The notes beneath the pieces were generated by a model that had not been told where the DNA came from, made no database searches, and saw only the letters and a list, made by a program, of their open reading frames with translations. Positions 61,457 to 64,000 of a stretch of 64,000 bases of DNA are shown here, in pieces (positions within the stretch are counted from its first letter, which is position 1; the number at the start of each line of letters is the position of its first letter). The DNA comes from Listeria aquatica FSL S10-1188. Its GTDB lineage: Bacteria; Bacillota; Bacilli; Lactobacillales; Listeriaceae. The position numbers and the translations under genes are program-made. The DNA lies in NCBI RefSeq assembly GCF_000525795.1, contig NZ_AOCG01000003.1, forward strand, positions 1-64,000, written 5' to 3'.

Positions 61457-61831
61457 AGAAGACCTATTTGTTGCTTGGGTTTATTTTGATCGGCGGTGGT
61501 TCTTCTTTTCTTTTAGCTGATCAAGTTCATGATCAGTATAAAAAAATGACCCATCGAGAGGACCCAATTGTTATCAATTCCAATTCTGCAACACTTGAAT
61601 ACGGATCGGATACTGACAAATTTTCGGAAAAGCAGAATGTTTATGTTCCTGAAAAAAAGAAAACGGAAAGCTCGAAAAAAGAAAAACCTTGCTCAGCTTG
61701 AATATGAGCTGTATGCAATTAAAGAAGCTCGAATAGAGCCAGAACCTCTAAAGGGTGCTACAGAACTAGGTCTTTTCCTTAAAAGCATTAGTGGGACTAT
61801 TTTATTTGGGGCTTCTTACGGAGATGCTTAA
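61453..61831 (+). CDS. Small membrane protein coupled to the Mga-like gene (one frameshift)
   Basis: Its ATG overlaps the regulator's stop (ATGA), so the two are co-translated. An N-terminal membrane segment (TYLLLGFILIGGGSSFLLA) is followed by a charged stretch. A break in the A7 run 61652-61658 or A6 61675-61680 separates it from the end (NLAQLEYELYAIKEARIEPEP and LKSISGTILFGASYGDA). Repair gives 125 aa. No family recognised. Position suggests a signal or partner protein of the regulator. Confidence 0.6.
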
Positions 61832-61851
61832 TATATGGTTTTTAACCGAAC

Positions 61852-61896
61852 AAAAGACGCTGGTAGATTTGAGAAATCGATATGCCAGCGTCTTTT
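61852..61896. terminator. Bidirectional terminator at the right edge of the island
   Basis: AAAAGACGCTGG pairs with CCAGCGTCTTTT, with internal pairing (GATTTGAGAAATC). It separates the small membrane protein from the convergent ecsB. Confidence 0.88.
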
Positions 61897-61918
61897 GTTG
61901 TAAGAAAACTCAAGATTT

Positions 61919-63139
61919 CTATTGATAAATTCTTTTTACGCGAAACGGAATATATAAAAATGAAAACGCAATAACAAAAACTAGGTTTATTCCGAGAATC
62001 GCAAGCCCACCGATTGAACCGTTTTGTGCAATGCCAACGATACCAAACAGTAGCGCCTGAAAGACGAGTAGAATTCGAATAAAATGGATAAAGCTTCGGT
62101 TTCTAATCGCATCTTGAATCGGATAAAGCTGTAACATCATTTGTCCATCAAAATGCCGTAACATCGGGATAAATTGAAATCCTGTTAAATAGATAAACAA
62201 GAGTGAAAAAATAATATTTAAATAAAAACCTTGAACAAAAATCAGCAAAATGAGTGCAATGATAGTGAGCCTTATGTACAACCCAATATATTCATTCGTT
62301 CGTACAAAAGTCCGACTAAACAAGTAAGCAAAAGTTTTTCTTTTTGCATAAGGAATCGGTTTGTAAAGAAAATCAAGATAGCTCCTTCTCCGAACAGTCC
62401 CTTTCAGATGGGGAACATCTGTAAACAAATTTACTAGCCGATAAAACCGGTTCATTCTTGCTTCTTCTTTATCAACTAGATATTCAAATCGCAGCACTTT
62501 TCCTTTGGCTTGTTCGTGAAGTAAATAGTATGAAGCGAATAAAGCAAGCAGAACCACTGGAATTGTCCACAAAAATGAAAATGCGAGCAACAAATATACC
62601 ATTACAGCTGTTGCAAGAACTCGGAAAAATAGCCATGTGCTATCATTGTTATCTAATTTTGCAGTCTCAAAGCCAACATATACATTCCAAGCTTTGAGGA
62701 GAAAAAGCATAATGATAAGTCCAATAAAGCGACCATAAGAGTATCCAGTAACGGCTGTATACATCGGCATTGCGACAAGCAAGACAATGGCAAATACATA
62801 GCTTTGCAAAAGTGTAGTGACACGCTTTGCACGTTCAAAATAGCGCAACATCTCAGTTTCTTTCACTGTTAAATAGACCGTATCGGGACGCTTTAAAAGC
62901 GACACCATTGAAGCAAAGCAAAGCGACGCGGTTAATAAGACTACCATCAGTGGGATAGCTGGAAAACTGGGCTTGATGTGTTTTACCCAGTCTGCATAGT
63001 AAAATATGCCGGCTCCTATACCGATGATCAATACAAAAAGTAAATGATCATTGAACATATAACGGAGATATTTATTTAGTTCATCGGTATACGCACTGAA
63101 TCTCTTTTTAAAAAGTTCAACACTATCAAATTTCTTCAT
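61919..63139 (-). CDS. ecsB: ABC transporter permease EcsB
   Basis: 406 aa with about ten hydrophobic segments arranged in two halves, starting FDSVELFKKRFSAYTDELNKYLRYMFNDH, the EcsB opening. Loss of Ecs in Bacillus affects protein secretion, competence and site-2 protease activity; the Listeria role is inferred. It overlaps ecsA by 14 bases. This returns to the conserved Listeria backbone. Confidence 0.9.
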   Translation of the reverse strand: MKKFDSVELFKKRFSAYTDELNKYLRYMFNDHLLFVLIIGIGAGIFYYADWVKHIKPSFPAIPLMVVLLTASLCFASMVSLLKRPDTVYLTVKETEMLRYFERAKRVTTLLQSYVFAIVLLVAMPMYTAVTGYSYGRFIGLIIMLFLLKAWNVYVGFETAKLDNNDSTWLFFRVLATAVMVYLLLAFSFLWTIPVVLLALFASYYLLHEQAKGKVLRFEYLVDKEEARMNRFYRLVNLFTDVPHLKGTVRRRSYLDFLYKPIPYAKRKTFAYLFSRTFVRTNEYIGLYIRLTIIALILLIFVQGFYLNIIFSLLFIYLTGFQFIPMLRHFDGQMMLQLYPIQDAIRNRSFIHFIRILLVFQALLFGIVGIAQNGSIGGLAILGINLVFVIAFSFLYIPFRVKRIYQ

Positions 63140-63875
63140 CTTCAGCTTCTTCTTTCGTCAACTGGATATAAATCTCATCAAGAGATGCTCCGTCCATCCC
63201 GAATTGAGCTTGAAGTTCTTCGAGTGTTCCACGCGCTCTGATTTCACCTTGATGAAGAATGATGAAAGCATCGCAATATTTTTCTGCTGTTGCTAAAATG
63301 TGAGTCGACATTAAAATACTTGAACCTTTATCTCGCATTTCACGAATCCAGCCAAGAAGCGACTGAATTCCTAGCGGATCAAGTCCTACAAAAGGTTCAT
63401 CAATGATATAAAGCTTTGGCTCCACCAAAAAGGCTGACATGATCATCACTTTTTGCTTCATTCCTTTTGAAAAGTGTGCTGGGAACCAATTTAGTTTTTT
63501 CTCAAGACGAAATTCTTTTAAAAGTGGCAGCATTCTTGTTTCAAATTCGTCACTCGAAAGGCCATAAGCCATTGCAGTGAGTTCTAAATGCTCGTATAAT
63601 GTCAACTCTTCATAAAGGATAGGTGTTTCGGGAATATAAGAAAACTGCGACCGGTACTCTTCAACGTCATCAGTCAGTTCATGCCCGTTAATTCGAATAT
63701 GTCCTTCCTTTGGCTGCATAAGTCCCGTAATATGTTTAATCGTTGTACTTTTTCCTGCACCGTTCAAGCCAATAAGACCGATAATTTGTTTTTCATCGAT
63801 ATCGAAAGAAATATCTTTTAAGACAGGTCGCTTGGTGTAGCCACCTGTCAAATGTTCTACTTCCAGTAAAGGCAT
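63126..63875 (-). CDS. ecsA: ABC transporter ATP-binding protein EcsA
   Basis: 249 aa. Walker A GLIGLNGAGKSTTIKH (residues ~33-48), signature HFSKGMKQKVMIMSAF, Walker B KLYIIDEPFVGLDPLG and switch His in MSTHILATAEKY. Works with EcsB. First gene of ecsAB. Confidence 0.95.
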   Translation of the reverse strand: MPLLEVEHLTGGYTKRPVLKDISFDIDEKQIIGLIGLNGAGKSTTIKHITGLMQPKEGHIRINGHELTDDVEEYRSQFSYIPETPILYEELTLYEHLELTAMAYGLSSDEFETRMLPLLKEFRLEKKLNWFPAHFSKGMKQKVMIMSAFLVEPKLYIIDEPFVGLDPLGIQSLLGWIREMRDKGSSILMSTHILATAEKYCDAFIILHQGEIRARGTLEELQAQFGMDGASLDEIYIQLTKEEAEDEEI

Positions 63876-64000
63876 TCTGTTACAGCCTCCTTTTTTATTT
63901 ATAATTAGATTAGTTTAATAATAGCATATTTACGCATAAACTTCTCATAATTATTTATCGCTATTACATGCTTTTCCCATTTTTTTATGGTAAATTAAGA
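63876..64000. promoter_or_regulatory. ecsA upstream region
   Basis: AT-rich, with the ecsA ribosome site (GGAGG in the complement of 63890-63895). In other Listeria a divergent HIT-family gene follows; only its possible promoter would be in view here. Confidence 0.4.

Noticed and set aside
36988-61918. Prophage, ICE or transposon
   Set aside because: No integrase, transposase, replication, capsid or conjugation genes and no obvious flanking direct repeats were found.

Overview
The window is a low-GC Firmicutes chromosome segment, almost certainly from the genus Listeria but not a close copy of L. monocytogenes. From about 11.5 kb onward the gene order follows the Listeria backbone: pepF, coiA, mecA, spx, oppFDCBA, DUF3899, trpS with a T-box, fabF, fabH, a GH73/GW-type autolysin, a YjzD-like gene, gpmA, clpB, a BI-1 protein, a GNAT protein, hemH, hemE, an IsdG/HmoB-like monooxygenase, ecsB and ecsA. 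Signals visible in the DNA agree: a CtsR operator before clpB, a FapR box before fabH, an MntR box before mntH and a Trp-specifier T-box before trpS. No tRNA, rRNA, CRISPR array, IS or prophage gene was seen.

Layout. 1-1.7 kb: a truncated secreted Ig-repeat protein behind a PrfA-like (Crp/Fnr) regulator. 1.9-10.9 kb: metabolic and stress genes (SDR, glycerol facilitator, MntH, a YjdI/YjdJ/LtrA operon, MBL hydrolase, glyoxalase, nucleoid-associated protein, MGMT-like protein, Cof-type phosphatase, GlsB-like protein). 11.08-11.18 kb: a candidate small RNA with its own promoter and terminator. 11.5-37 kb: conserved backbone. 37.0-61.9 kb: an accessory surface island lying between the IsdG/HmoB-like gene and ecsB, which I recall as adjacent in L. 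monocytogenes. 61.9-63.9 kb: ecsBA.

The island holds three large secreted or wall proteins (MucBP/Ig repeats; lectin+MucBP+Ig repeats; lectin+seven SpaA/Cna-B repeats with an LPHTG sorting signal). It also holds a long same-strand run: a lipoprotein, a UDP-ManNAc-type dehydrogenase, glycosyltransferases (one a tandem two-domain fusion), a coiled-coil protein, two related Ser/Asp/His hydrolases with a GSSKGG nucleophile elbow, a split-off beta-domain protein, and a TagGH-type ABC exporter. A second PrfA-like regulator and a divergent Mga-type regulator, coupled to a small membrane protein, sit at the right end. My inference is a regulated adhesin plus exported surface-glycan system in which the hydrolases modify the glycan.

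A strong caveat affects all of this. About thirty single-base frameshifts break some twenty genes, including trpS, oppF and oppA. Every one is repaired by removing one base from an A/T run, usually 7-9 long, and the repaired proteins have family-typical lengths (TrpS becomes 330 aa, OppA 558 aa). This points to homopolymer overcalling in the sequence rather than gene decay. Broken genes are therefore given as whole spans, with the break positions stated.
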